From positions 1,550,001 through 1,614,000 of the forward strand of contig OZ017753.1 of NCBI GenBank assembly GCA_963969365.1: 64,000 nucleotides of DNA, given 5' to 3'. Origin of the DNA: Asterochloris sp. CNOR1 (taxonomy: Eukaryota; Chlorophyta; Trebouxiophyceae; Trebouxiales; Trebouxiaceae). Under the pieces are notes generated by a model that made no database searches, was not told where the DNA came from, and saw only the letters and a program-made list of their open reading frames with translations. Positions 11,796 to 24,561 of the stretch are shown here, one piece after another. How positions within the stretch are numbered: the first letter of the stretch is position 1; every line of letters starts with the position of its first letter. A program made the translations under genes and the position numbers.

Positions 11796-14700
11796 GTCAT
11801 TGTTGATCCCAACGTGCAGTGCTGCTTCCTGCCGGCACTCAATGCTGCAGAGCTGTGTGTTTACGCTTTCGTAAGTCAGCTCCTGTCCAGTCCAGGCATG
11901 AACTCTTGGACATGGTTGCTGCTGCTGCCACAGCTGCTGATTGCTCAGGTAGAGCTTTTCCCCCCATTAGTGTCGCCTGTCGGGCTTGAAGCGACATCTG
12001 ATCTGGCTGGCTTCAATGCAGGAGACCTCTGCACAACACAGTGAAGACCCTGGGCATCTGCATCCATGCCAGGCGCACTGGGGTGCTGGGGACCATGGCT
12101 GCCCCGCAGGGCAGCTGTGTGTGCCTTCTAGCATGCTGGGGGAGCAGCACGCTGAGGCTGGCATTGGAAAGCAGCCTGTGGAGGCCCGACATGGAGCTGA
12201 CGAGGACAATGGATGGTGCCAGCCCTGTGCTTACGGGCAGTTCTGCCCGGCTGGCAGTTTCCTGCCCAAGAATCTGACCCACCCAACAGAGGTCGTGAGC
12301 CACTTTGCCTGCCGGTGGGCCAGGGACTTGTCTCAGGCTTGACTGACGGCGCATTGGCCTTGCGTTGGGCCGCGCCTTTCGATGTTGGTGCTGTACGCTG
12401 ATGAGCATATCCAGCCCACAGCCGAGCCATCTAGGAAGCTGCCCAGTCAGGCGCGCTTTGCCACAGTGGCCTTCCGTAGTGCCCAGCCTGCAGCTCAGCC
12501 ACGACACGGCTTGCCACCCCTGCAGGGATGGGTACTTCTGCCCCAGCCCAGCAGAAGAGCGGGACTGCCCCCCAGGCAGGTTCTGCCCCAAGGGCTCAGT
12601 GGAGACCACCAGCTGCGAGTTTGAGCAGCTCGTGGAGCACAGCCCTGACACTGTGGTGCCATCAGCCGCCCTGACGGTGCACCAGCGCATCTTTGATGTG
12701 GGGGACCCTATGGGGGGCAACGTGTGCCCGCCCAGGTCCAGCACACCCACCAAGCCCTGCCCGCCAGTGAGCCTGAGAGTGACGTGCCATGCTCAACAGG
12801 AAGCATGCAGACCTCTACCTGCTGTTAACATCAAAGGATCGCTGCAAGCACCACCTGAGAGAGTGTCATCGCCTGTGTGAGGCTCTTGCCAGCTGCAGTC
12901 TGCAGCAACTGCTGTAGTGGGTGTATCGCAGCAAGTGTGAGAGCCCTACCCGCCGGCAGGACCCTCTGCTGCCTGCATGGGGCTGCATGCTCAGGGCCCG
13001 AGCTCCCTGCATCACCAATTGCATGCAAGTGCCCGAAGCCACAGGACTGCCTGCCGTGCCCCGCAGGGCTACTACTGCCCCAAGACGACGGCAATCCTGA
13101 CCTGCCCCCAGGGCTCCTTCTGCAAGTGGTGGTCCAAGGAGCCCAAGTCCTGCCCCTGGCTGGCCACCTGCGAGGCCGGCGCCAAGTCAGCCGACCTCTC
13201 GCTGGCAGGCTTCTTCTCCATGGCAGCCATCCTGCTGGCGCTGTGGCTGACCTACATGGCCTGCGATGCCTACATCAGGTCAGCACCGGCATGGACAGGC
13301 CTGTCTCGGGGAGCCGGACTGCCTGCAACGCCAACGTCAGGTGTAGGGTGGTAGCCAAGGCAGTGGGCAAGGCTACTGTGGCCTGACAGCAAGTCCTGCA
13401 GCAGACCTGCAACTACATCTGTGCAGTCATCTTCCAAGGCTCTGCTGCATTGCATGCCCTTCTGTACAGCCCAGGTGCAGACATTCTCAGCCCAGCTGTG
13501 TGCCATGATTGCTTGTTCACAACTCTGATGTTGGCATGCCAGTAGCATCAGAGCAAAGCAGCAATGTGGCACGGGATGCGCGTCTCTCGCTGTCACCTTG
13601 CTCTGTGCATCAGCTGCCCCTGCTCCTGCCTGCAGGCTGCAGCAGCACTGGGTCATTCAGAAGCAGCAGGCCAAGGAAAAGCTGCACAAGCTGGTGGCCC
13701 CACTGCTGCTGATGCATGACCCTGACCACCTGACCTTCAAGGCCTTTGGTGCTATCCGACCCAAGCTGAATGTCAGCTTTGACAGTGTGGGAGTCACCCT
13801 GCGGGATGGGACTGTCATCCTGCAGGGGGTAACAGGCCACTTTGACCACTCCAAGGTGGGGTCTCGCTTGGCCCCGGGCACTACAGCTCGAGGCCGCTGC
13901 CAATGCATCTTGGCCTGACTGCAGCTCGTGAGCTCCCTTGGCCCCTTATTGCATCCTGCACCCACAAGCCTTTCACGGCTGAAAGCTGAAAGATCATAGT
14001 GTGTGTCTGTGTGTAGGTAGTCGCAGTCATGGGCCCCTCAGGCGCAGGTGGGCCGAGCCACTTGTTCTCAGTATGACCTGCGAGCTCATTCTCAGCATGA
14101 CCTGCAGCCACCAGTGCCTGAGGGATGCTGCAGGCTGGCTGCTCAGATGAGCTGGCCCTGCTGCGATGCAGGCAAGACCACCTTTTTGAATGCCCTGATG
14201 GGCACAGCCAACTTTGGAACCATTTCTGGGCGGGTCTGGGTGAACGGGCGAGAGGTCAGAATGTCCCGCCTGCGCCGCATCATGGGCTTTGTGCCTCAGG
14301 TGAGCAGGCATGCTGGGTGCCTTGCTGCTTCTGGGTGTGCCACCACCACAGCTGCAGTCTGTGCCAGGGTAGGTTGCAGCTCAGCACCACACACTGAGAG
14401 CTGCACGGCACGCCCCCACTGTCCATCTCAATGCATTGCTGAGCATCCGTCACCTCTCCTGGTGGCCTCAAACCTGCAGTGTTTGCCTGCAGGACGACAT
14501 CGTGCATGAAGACCTGACGGTGCGGGAGAATCTGGAGTACAGCGCCTGGTAAGCTGCTGCACCTGGCTTGCACCCTGCTCTGCAGCAGCTACTGGGGCTG
14601 CCAAGACCTGAGCTGGCTGCCTTGTGGCTGCACTTGCCATCAGAGGTTGACTTTCTTGCCGGCAACAGCAGTCAGACTCCTGACTGCCAGAACGACCCCT

Positions 14701-17700
14701 ACTGACCAGTGCTATCTCCTGCGTCTACAGGCTGCACCACATGCAAGCGCAGACTTGCTGCAGGTGCTCATGGGCCTGACTGCAGCAAATGTTCCGGAGT
14801 CTGGACTCTTCGTTTGCAGGCTGCACAGCATTCAACTGCACCTGCTCCCAGGCTCACCTACAGCGGGCTGATGGTGGGTGCCCTGCCTGCAGGCTGCGCA
14901 GCCCCAAATATGTGCGCAGCCGTGCCAAAGGGGACCTGGTGGATGACGTCATCGATGTCCTCAGTCTGCGCACCGTGCAGCACTCGGTGGTGGGCTCTGT
15001 GGAGAAGCGTGGCATCAGGTGCGCTGTGACACAGCAGCGGCATCCAGCAGCAGCACATGGCCCACGCAGACTGGCTGCCCTTTTTGCCGTGGCCTTGAGG
15101 CCCTCCTGCCCTGCACACAACCATCACGCCGTTGTGGGTCAATGTGTCCTGTGCTGCTGAGCGCTGATTGCCTCGCGACAACAGGAGGACACGCATCACC
15201 CCACGTGCAGCGACTGCCAAGACCACTCCCTGCACCCTGCAGTGGTGGGCAAAGGAAGCGGGTGAACATCGGCCTGGAGCTGGTGGCCAAGCCCTCCCTG
15301 CTGTTCATGGACGAGCCCACCTCCGGCCTGGACGCCAGTGCAGCAACTGACATTCTGTCTGCCCTGAAGAGGTGAGTCCCACAGCAATGCTGTGCATGAG
15401 GCAGCAGCTGGGTTGCTGCCTGACTCACCGGGAGCACGCAGGGGATCTCTCACCCTTCAAGCAGGCTGCCTGTGCATTACCAAGAGCCAGCTGCGTAGGT
15501 AAGCGCCTCAGCAGCCAGGCACGCCATGCATCAAGCCTGTTTGGGGCCCCTGCTCTGCAGCACAGCCCAGCTCGGCGTGAGTAAGGCTCCATGCAGTGTG
15601 AGCACGCCATGCCGCCACCACCATGTCCTTCCTATCTGCCCCAGCGTGCCTTGAACACCGCACAACTTATCTGTCCATTGCGGCAGCATCACACAAATCT
15701 TCGCCCCTGGTCATTACTCTGCCAAGATCAAAGTAACTGTTACATTCGACCCCTGGACCCGCCGTCTGACCCTGTTGTGCCTCAACCCTGGGGTGTCCAG
15801 TCTACCCTGGAGAGGGACAATCTGAAGCAATGGAACCAACTATGAAGTGGACCATGCTGCATTTTGTGTGTTGCATGTCATCTCTTTTGCACACTTGTGA
15901 TTTGCATCTCGCCCATTCTGCAGATGAGCATCCAGCTCAAGTTGCTGTGTGCGCACCCTCAGCTGCCTGGACACCCCCTGTCATTGCTGTGCCCTGCAGC
16001 ATGGCTGACCTGGGCATGAACATCATCACAGTCATCCACCAGCCCCGCTACTCCATCTTCCGCCTGTTCCATGAGGTGCTGCTGCTGGGCACCTCCGGGC
16101 GCACAGTATACCTGGGGCCCTCTGAGGCAGCGCTGGGCTGGTTTCAGAGCCTGGGCTTCCGCCTGCCCCCCAACGAGAACCCTGCGGACTTCTGCCTGGA
16201 CGTCATCTCGGGCAGCATCCCCTGCGATGGCAAGGCAGACTTTACGCCAGAGGTGGGTCTCCAGCTTTAAAGCGGCTAATGCCTCAATCTGAGATCTGCA
16301 GGCTTATACCCACATTGGGCAGGGGCGCTGGCGAACTTCACGCCAGAGGTGGGAGTCTGGCGTGTTGCCATGCTAATGCTGATTTTTGCCAAGGAGGGGG
16401 CGATGCTGTGGACTTCCGGACCTCTGCAGCAGCAGGTTGCTCCTCTGTCAACAGCGAAGAACATGACCCTTATGCCTAAAGAACCTGCTGATAGCCTCTA
16501 GCTGGGCATGAGGGCAAGGCTCCATGAGCAGCATGGATTGGGGTCTACACAAGTTCATGTGAAATCGATGCGGCGCAGGTCACTGATGAGCTGCATGCTG
16601 CCTCTACATCATTGTAGGCACGGCACTGTTCTGCGTCTCAGTGCCTGTGTGGAAGTGCTGTGCAGCTGCAGGACTCAGCCGATCCAAACCACAATCAGTG
16701 CAGCCCTGCTCTTTGCCAGGCCTGCCCTCATTGGCAGCCTCTGTGCCAGTGCAGGACCTATATGGTGTGTGGGTGGACCAGGGCTCCACCTGGCTGGCAG
16801 CCCTGCAGGGTCAGCAGGAGGCAGAGGGGAAGAGCAGGCGGGCGGCAACCCCCGCCAAGCTGCCCCGCCCGCAAGCTGACACCACGCTTAGCCCCGAGCA
16901 GTTGCAGCTCATCATAGACCACTTTGAAAAGGTAGGGTCTCAGAATGGAATGGAATGGGCTCAGCTGCCGGGTCATGAAGGTGTCTGGCCGGGGTCATCA
17001 ATGAAGATGCGCTGACATGCCAAGCTGGGACTCAAGACCCTTGCTAACTTCACCTATCTGTAGAGGCCCCATGGCAGGCCCCACGGCCATGCATTACAGG
17101 CCACATCAGCCACAGCCTGCTGCCTCTGGAGCCGCGCCATCTTGCCACCCGGCCACGCCGGGCCTGCACAAAAGGGCTGCATGACATGATCTGGTCCCTG
17201 CAGGTGGATGCCAGCCGCAGCGGTCGCCTGACTGCGCTGGACATTGCTGCCTTCCTGCAAGATCTGGGGCTGGACCCCACGGCGACTGAGGTGGGGCACA
17301 TTGTGGACGAGCTGGACTGGAGCGGGGCAGGCGTGGTGACCAGGTGAGGGCTGCAACTGCAGGGCCAGCCCCGGAGCGTGGCCATCAGGCATACTTGCTG
17401 TTGTATCAGGGCCGTGGAGCCGAGCAGGTGGGGTGACCATGTGAAGGGCCACATCTGCTGGGCCAGTGCTCCTGAGAACAGCCATCAGGCGGACCTAGTG
17501 GTGTACCTGGGCGTGTACTTGAGCTGACTCTGGTGTTCAAGCTTCCCTCGGCTGGTAGCTGCAACCTGAGAGACATGGCCTGGTCTGGAGACACTCACAG
17601 GGCCTGCCTAGCTTCTTGAGAAACTGGGAGCCTGAAGCCCACAGTTACTCTGTGTGGGTACGCAGGTCAAAGGTAGCTCTTGTTCAGCAGATGTCTTGGT

Positions 17701-20700
17701 CACAGGGCTGAGCAATCAGATGATTCATCACCGACCACTTGTGTGGGTGCAGGTATGACTTCATAGAGTTTATCCGCAATGGCGGGCGCCGCCCCCATGT
17801 GGTGCCCCCTGAGGGCGTGCAACGCCAGCTCAGCATCGAGCTGACCAGTGAGAACTCCAACGAGGGCAGCACCCATGGGCGCCCTGCTGCTGCACCTTCA
17901 CAGTGAGCACCGTGCATGGACTTTAGTATGAAAGACTTCTGAGAGGCTGGGGAAGCCATAGCAGAGCATCCACTGGACCAAAGTTGCGGCACGTAGTGAC
18001 TTTGATGGGCTGAGGCACTGCAATGTTGGATGCTGTGCACAGATGTTCAGGTCAGCTGGCTTGGCGCAACCTGCCAACTGTGCTGCTCGCAGGCTGGCTG
18101 GACACAAACAGCAGCACATGCCAGTGCTTACAAATGTGTCGTGCTCTTTGTGGAGTGGCCGCCTTACTGGTGTGGTCTGCGCTGCCATCTTCTTGCCGCT
18201 CACTGCCAGACATATTGACAGCCCGCCTGCAAGCTGCAGGTCTGACACAGCCAGCATGGCAGGCCCTGCTGCAGCAGACGTGCAAGGCCCTGTGGGGAGC
18301 GAGTCTGCCGCAACTGGGGACCACACCTCGCCATTTGCCGCAGTGGCGGCGCAGGACTCACTCCCCAACGAGGCCACCGCAGAGCAGAGCCCCAGCGCAG
18401 GCCGCCAGGCCCCTGCCGAACGTCAGCCCAACAGCGACAGTGGCAGGGGCAGTGGAGAGCCCTCTAAAGGCAGCTCTGGGCAGCACCAGGTGCCTGCGAA
18501 TGGGCTGCCAGTGCCGGCCTCCCCTGCAGCTGGGCGCAACATGGCAGCGGGATCTCCAGGGGCAGGCGCCATCTCGGCACGGCGTGGGCAGGTGCGCCGC
18601 CTGGACGCCTCATGCAGCGTCTGACACTGCGCAGTGGCCTCGCTGATCTGCATCGGAGGCCCTCAGATGCCACATTTAGGGAGCTGCTGCGGGGACCGTG
18701 CTGCGCAAGCAACTGGTGGCTATGGGTTCCTTCACACTGCTTCAGGCCCCAGCTGCAGTGCGTAAAGAGTCAGGTCACCCATCTTGGTCTACTCCCCCTG
18801 TCCGGGTGTGAGAGCTGTGGCACAGGTGGTCCCCTGCCCTGCAGCACCATCCACGCGCCAGCCCAGACCGCCTGCTGCACGCTGGCTCAGCCCTGGCAGC
18901 CACTCCGCGCCTGCGACACCTGCACCGGGTGGCCTCCCCTGCCCACCGCATCATCGCAGTGCGGGCTGGCAGCGCAGAGCTGGACCGTGAGGGAGTGGCA
19001 GGCCTCTCCCCCACGGGGACCTCTGTCATGGGGGAGATTGAGGCGGCAGCTGCCTCCGTGTATGAGGACGAGCAGGAGGGGGGTGACCTGCCCCCCACCG
19101 GCTCCCTAGGGCAGAGGGTGTGGGCGTCCTGTGGGCGCAAGCTGCGGCGCTGGGGTGCGTGGGAGTACATGACCTTTGGCACGTCTGATTTGCAATGGGA
19201 CCACTGGGCTGTGGGGCTTGTGCAGCTCTGTGCCAGGCTGCCAGTGGTGAGGAGACAGTCTCTACTGCTTGTGGGGTTGACAGAGCCCCGCCACATCCAG
19301 TCTTCTGTGCAAATTCAGCAGGTGTGCAGCCTTGTAACGGGGCACGCCATGTCTTAGGTGCAGTTCAGGTGGGCCACAGATGTAGCACCTGTTCAAAGGA
19401 TTGACAGATGTCTGTGCTGCCTGCAGGCATATGCCAGGCCAGCAGCTGCAGCATCATCCCTCATGTGACCAGCACGTAACATTGTTATGCAAGCCTGACA
19501 CTCTGCGGCATCTGAAAATGATTGATGGCCGGCCTGCTTGTCAATCATGCTGTACCTCCCGCAGGCGCCTTTTCAAGTAGGCCAGCTGGCTATTGCAACA
19601 GTCTCACTCTGAAACGCAAGAGAATCAGCCTTCCTGACCTAGTGAGGGCAAGGCTGTGCTGCCTGCAGGGGCATCAGGGGTCTGCATGCTGACAGTAATG
19701 TTCCAACTGAGATGAGATTGGCCTGCCCGTACAAAGTTGAGCAGTGCTGCGCTGCCTGCAGGGGTCCGCATTGCCAGCTGGCGGCGTCAGCGCAAGCGAG
19801 CCAGCCGCTACCGCAGCATTCCCGGTGTGGCCAAGCAGTACAACCTGCTGCTGCGGCGCGCAGGGCTGAAGTGGGTGCGGGGGTGGACAACCAAGTTCAT
19901 TGACCTCCTGCTGTTTGTGGGGGCAGCCACAGTTGTTGGTGAGTGGGCGCCCTTGTACTGCACAGCCTGGCCTGAATGATCTGCAGCAGGCCTAAGATAG
20001 TCGCGGCAAATTGTTGCTGATTGTGGGGGTGACTGCTGTCGCGGGACCTTCACCCTGATCGTTCGACAGAAAGGGGGAATGTAGCTGCTGAGCTGACTGC
20101 AGGCAGATGGGCCTTGCTTTGCAAGCAATCTAGTCTCCTTCACAGGGACCTGTACAGTGCTTGGGGAGCTGGTGGCCTCTAGGCCAGCTTTGAGGCGCCG
20201 GGCAGATGTTTCTCAGGCCAAACACTTCCGAGATGTTGGCTCTGGAGATTGCTCACACCTTCCCCAGACAAAATCCTCCAGGGAAAACTTGGAGGGTGCG
20301 TGCAGAGCAAACACGCCTTGAAGCTCAACATAGAACACACCGCCAACACTGTCAGCCGGCTGGGGCTGTGCTCTCAGCATGGCTGCAGCTGCAAACGCCA
20401 CCTCCACTTGACATAGCAGAGGCAGCTTGTCATCTGTGTACAACCTGCATGACAGGGAAGACTGTACTAACGCGTGCAGGAGCTGTACATGGCACTGCCT
20501 GGGAGCTGGAGAAGGTGCGTGGCAACGCCGTGATGGCCATGCTCACCCTGGCCATCATCTCCACTGTGGCCTCCCTCCAAGTGTTTGGCAAGGACCGCCT
20601 CATCTTCTGGAGGGAGAGTGCCTCAGGTGGGCTGCCCCGCTCGTCCAGGCAGTCCTCTGCCTAGCAGGCCAGTTGAGGGCACCAGGTCAGCAGAAACGGG

Positions 20701-23198
20701 AACCTTGAGTGCCGGCCCTGCTGGCATGCCTTTCTGGGTTGCGTGCTGCTGAAGAGGTGCTGAGCTCCTGATGCACGCATTCCCGCTGCCAATGCGTCAC
20801 AGGCCTGGCAGCCTTCCTGGCCCTACATGCAGAAGTCCTGCTGAAGCACAGCGGCCAGTCTGCGCTCCGCTCTCAGGGGACCGGACGCACCTGCGCTGCA
20901 GGCCTCCACACCTCTGCCTTCTTCTTTGGACACGCCACCCTGCACATGATCGACATTCTGGTGCAGCCAGCCATCTTTCTGTCAGTCTACTACACCCTCA
21001 CACTGCCAGAGATCAGGTTCCTGGACTACTACGCAGGTGCGCTGCATGTCTGGTGGCTCTTGGACACCTCTGTCCAGCTTTGGCTTAGGGAGGCGAGTCG
21101 CCTATGGCTGTGCTGCGCGGGCGCTGCATCGCTGGGCAACAGCTCTGCCGCTGGTGCACTGGCCATGCTCAGTGTGCAGCATGCTGTGGAGTCCTGCCTG
21201 CCTCTTGCCTGCTCCTGCAACAGACGTCTGGCTGTACAATCACAAATGCTGGCACCAGCAGCACCGCTTGCGCCTGGCTGCATTTGGTCTGGGCAGTATC
21301 TGAGCAGAGCTCATGGCCCTGTGTGCCAGTGCGCCCCGCAGTGGCTACGCAGGTCACCTCATGCACCTCAGCACACACCTCAAGTCCTGGATGCTTGAGG
21401 TTGCCAGGTCTTGACGGCCGTGTTCAGCTGTGCAGTAGCTGCGCAGGTCACCAGGTACACCTCAGCGCTCAGCCTCATGTGCCAACATCCAAATGTCACA
21501 GGTGTTGACGCCCCTGTCTGGCTGCGCAGTGGCTGTGCTGGTGACCTGGTACACCTCCGGGCTTAGCTACTTCATGTCAGTCGTGCTGGCCCCCCAGAAC
21601 TCGATGGTGGCGGCAGTGGCCAGCTGCATGGTGCTGGGAGGCTTCCTGAACGGGGTGGAGCCACGATTCAAGGAGCTGAGCAATCTCATGAAGGGCTTGG
21701 TTGGTGAGCAGAGGCCCATGCAGCTCGTCGCAGCGTCTGCGCTGTATTGACACTGAGTGCTCCAGAAGGAGCGCCTGCCTGTTGGGGCAAACATCACACC
21801 AGAGCTGCTTAGCCCCTGTCCTGCAGGTCTTGTGGCATCCCTCTGTCTTCAGTCTGCAGCAGCCCACAATGAGATGCCTGAGCCAAGGACATGGGTCCTT
21901 GGCCCCATGTTGCTGTGCTAAACTTTCGCTGCGTTCAACAAGCTGGGGCTGCTCCTGGTCCCATACCTTTCGAGTTGCTACTCTACTGGCTGGGGACTCA
22001 GCGTGTGCCTGCAGGTCTCAGCTATGCTCACTGGAGTACAGAGGCCATCACAGTGCAGGAGTTCAGCCAATACGCCTTCTACATGCAGCCCCGGACCCAC
22101 CTCATCCTTGATCAGGTAGGGCACATCATCAGTGCCTGGCCCGAGGTGCTGAGGCATGTGCTGCAGTGCTACCTGGCTCAGCTGCTGCAATTCACAGCGG
22201 TGACCAGACAGGACACCTCCCCTTTGGATCATTGGTAGCAGGTTGCGTGGCCCTTGAGTGTATCTCACGGAGATGCACTGGCAGCTGAGCTCTTTCTGCG
22301 CTGACAGCTGCCCTCTCACCTGTCCCCTGGCATCCAAGGGCAGATGTTGTGCTTGGCTAGGTGACTGGTACTCTGCCAGTCTGCATGAGCCGGGCGGTCG
22401 AGGCTGCCTGCTGTGCAGGTGGGATTCTGTGGCCTGGACAAGGCCAGCAACAGCCCACACAGCACCTCTCAGTTGGATGTCAGGACCATCTGCAAGGGAT
22501 ATGCGGGCTTTGATCTTGCCATGATAGTCCTCCAGGTGCGCTCTCTGCCCAGGCTGCCCGGCAGAGCCAGTCCTCACGCAGGTCTGTGCCTGGCTAAGCC
22601 TGTGTCGGCAGCCTGTAAACTTGCATTGAATAATCAATTCGGCGTAGACTGTCACACAGGCAGGCGTAGGTGGCCTACTTGCTGTTTGCTGCTGCTGATC
22701 GCTGGCATGCCACATCACCATGGCGCATGGAGCTGCAGTTGCATCTTGCATGATCTACCAGAACGACAGCAGTTCTCCTGGCAAGCACCACTTCCAGAGT
22801 GCATGCTGCACCCTGCATCTTACCTTGCGGCTCTCGAAGCATCATCTCTTTGCGTTACAGACACTCAGCAATGCAGCTGACCCATATCTAATTGCTGGCG
22901 GCAGCACCTTGCCATGTGCCAATATCCGCCCCTGCAGGGCTTTGTCTGGCGCTTCATGACCTACCTGGGCCTGAGGTACTGTAACCAGCGCAGCAAGCGT
23001 ACCCCTTTGGCCCGCATGTTCACCCTCATGTGGCTGGTCCTCACCAGGGCTAAGCGCAAGTGGCAGCGCTGGCAGGGCAGCTTCAGGCAGCCAGAGGTTG
23101 ATGCCGACTTGGGCCTGAAATCAGACCAGGCTGCATCTGGCGCCTGGACACGACCACAGACGTCGCCAAACGGACTTGCTTCCCCCCTACTTATTTGA
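11796..23198 (+). CDS. ABCG-type (ABCG24/28-like) transporter with cysteine-rich N-terminus and inserted EF-hand-like pair
   Basis: Exons: ~11796-11870, 12073-12291, 12494-12766, 13067-13278, 13636-13855, 14017-14047, 14172-14299, 14493-14548, 14893-15018, 15243-15371, 16000-16252, 16755-16931, 17204-17343, 17753-17902, 18240-18618, 18845-19154, 19762-19938, 20480-20626, 20902-21036, 21530-21703, 22015-22115, 22419-22535, 22938-23198; at least 1304 residues, first exon(s) unresolved. Order: Cys-rich EGF-like repeats ([26 protein letters not shown]), a first TM helix, then the nucleotide-binding domain with Walker A GPSGAGKTT, signature [10 protein letters not shown], Walker B LLFMDEP, D-loop SGLD and H-loop VIHQPR. 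Next come two EF-hand-like loops, a long Ser/Gly/Pro linker, a basic segment and the six-helix ABCG transmembrane domain. Matches the plant ABCG24/26/28 group, which act at the plasma membrane or endomembranes; substrate unknown. Confidence 0.9.
21342..21578 (+). repeat. 94-bp tandem array ending in an ABCG exon
   Basis: Three copies start right after cag at 21342, 21436 and 21530, exactly 94 bp apart. The third is the real exon (tggctgtgctggtgacctgg). The first two are degenerate (tggctacgcaggtcacctc; tagctgcgcaggtcaccagg) and keep an AG acceptor plus roughly 45 bp of exon-like sequence. The copy at 21436 has an in-frame TAG at the corresponding position. Confidence 0.85.
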
Positions 23199-24031
23199 TG
23201 CTCTGCCAAACCTTGCAAAGCATTCTGCTCAACAACTCGTGTCAGATGCTTGCCAACCAATTCATCATTATTAGACCACCAGATGTGGCTCTTCTGGTGC
23301 AGCGTCTTGCTGAATGTGCATGAGCGCTTGCCATTACAGTGGTCATTGTGCACATCAAGTCCATGCACAGCGGAATTGTGACCACATCCAGTCTGGCACA
23401 AGTCAAGGTCTGGTGACCTACTGCAACCGAGCTGAGCAAATAGGACTTTGTGAGGACTACTATCCTGCTTCTGCAACTGTGTAAGGTCCTGTACCATAGG
23501 CAGCGAGCTCCACTGTCTCCAAAGGCTGGCAATGCCTGCACCTAGAGCAGTGCAGCAAAAAAGTGGGGCTTTGCAAGTCCTCATGCATGTCATTTTCCAG
23601 GGCTGTCCAAGTCCCTTCCCTGCAGCAGGACACACACCAATGGCCACTGCCACAGCAGTCACAGCATGGCGCAGTAGGCAGCACAACCTCCTGCTGTGTC
23701 TCCCCACACTACACCTAGCCCCATTTCTGCGTGAGAGGGGCAGGAGGGCCTGCTCTCTTCATACCAGCTGAGACCGCCAGGCAGCTCGACAGGCACATCT
23801 GCAGAGATGGGGGAAACTCGCTCAGATACGTTTAAGTGTGTAGAAACAAGCTTCTGGACGCTCCGTGCCGTTAGCTTTTTAGAGTCGCACGGTGGACCCG
23901 CAGGCAGAAAAGTCAACCAACTGGCCTGGGTGCACCAGCTTCCAACCGAGCTCCATAGCTTGCAGATACCCCTCTCTGACGCCCACTTCAGTCCCTCTTT
24001 GACCAGGTCTTTCCCAATTTTACAGCTAAAG
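23199..24031. other. Intergenic, 833 bp
   Basis: This stretch lies between the ABCG stop and the small downstream gene. An in-frame upstream ATG at 23807 would extend the small protein by 75 residues; otherwise no supported gene, RNA or repeat is seen. Confidence 0.5.
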
Positions 24032-24390
24032 ATGCAGTCCTCTCAGAGCAACAACCAGACAGGAGCCATGCAGCAGCGGGACTCAGGCACTGCCACCAAT
24101 AGCGCCTCCACAGGTGCAGGTCAGCAGGCAGGCACGCAGCCAGATGTTGGTCCCACACAGAGCCAGGGGATGGCCAATCAGGTGCGCAGCTGACGAGCTC
24201 ACAGCAGCGACTCTTCTGCCACGCAAGCAGATGATCCAAGGGCCGCCTATTTCACTTGCAGGATGCCAGGATGCAACAGCAGGTTGGCGGTAGCGACACA
24301 GGCTCCTCCACAGGCAATATGGGACAGGGCTTTGGCACCAACCTGGGGAAGGGCTTTGACAACTCCACAAACAGCTCCAAGACCAATTAG
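24032..24390 (+). CDS. Small Gln/Ser/Gly/Asn-rich protein, function unknown
   Basis: Two exons, 24032-24181 and 24262-24390, join in phase 0 to 92 residues starting MQSSQSNNQTGAMQQRDSG and ending DNSTNSSKTN. The sequence is low-complexity, hydrophilic and lacks hydrophobic segments, like small hydrophilin- or LEA-like stress proteins, though no family motif is recognised. The intron is 80 bp with GT-AG ends. The start is uncertain: the frame is open back to an ATG at 23807. The stop is 171 bp from the convergent RAP gene's stop. The intact frame across a clean intron and the unusual composition argue for a real gene, but I cannot assign a role. Confidence 0.45.
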
Positions 24391-24561
24391 CTGGCTCACA
24401 ACTGCAGTTCATGCAATATCTGCATGGAAGTAAATTTGAGGAGCAAACACTCCAGGCCCTGTCAGTACTGAGCTTCACTGCTTATTGCAAATGAGTAAAG
24501 TTGCTGAACAATTTACAAATTTATGCAATAAGTGGCTTTGCAGGAAGCCAGTTTATTGGTG

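Noticed and set aside
14728-14900. Extra acceptor copies before the ABCG exon at 14893
   Set aside because: caggctgc recurs at 14729, 14818 and 14890 at ~75-90 bp spacing, but similarity beyond ~12 bases is too weak to separate from acceptor composition, so it was not listed as a separate repeat.
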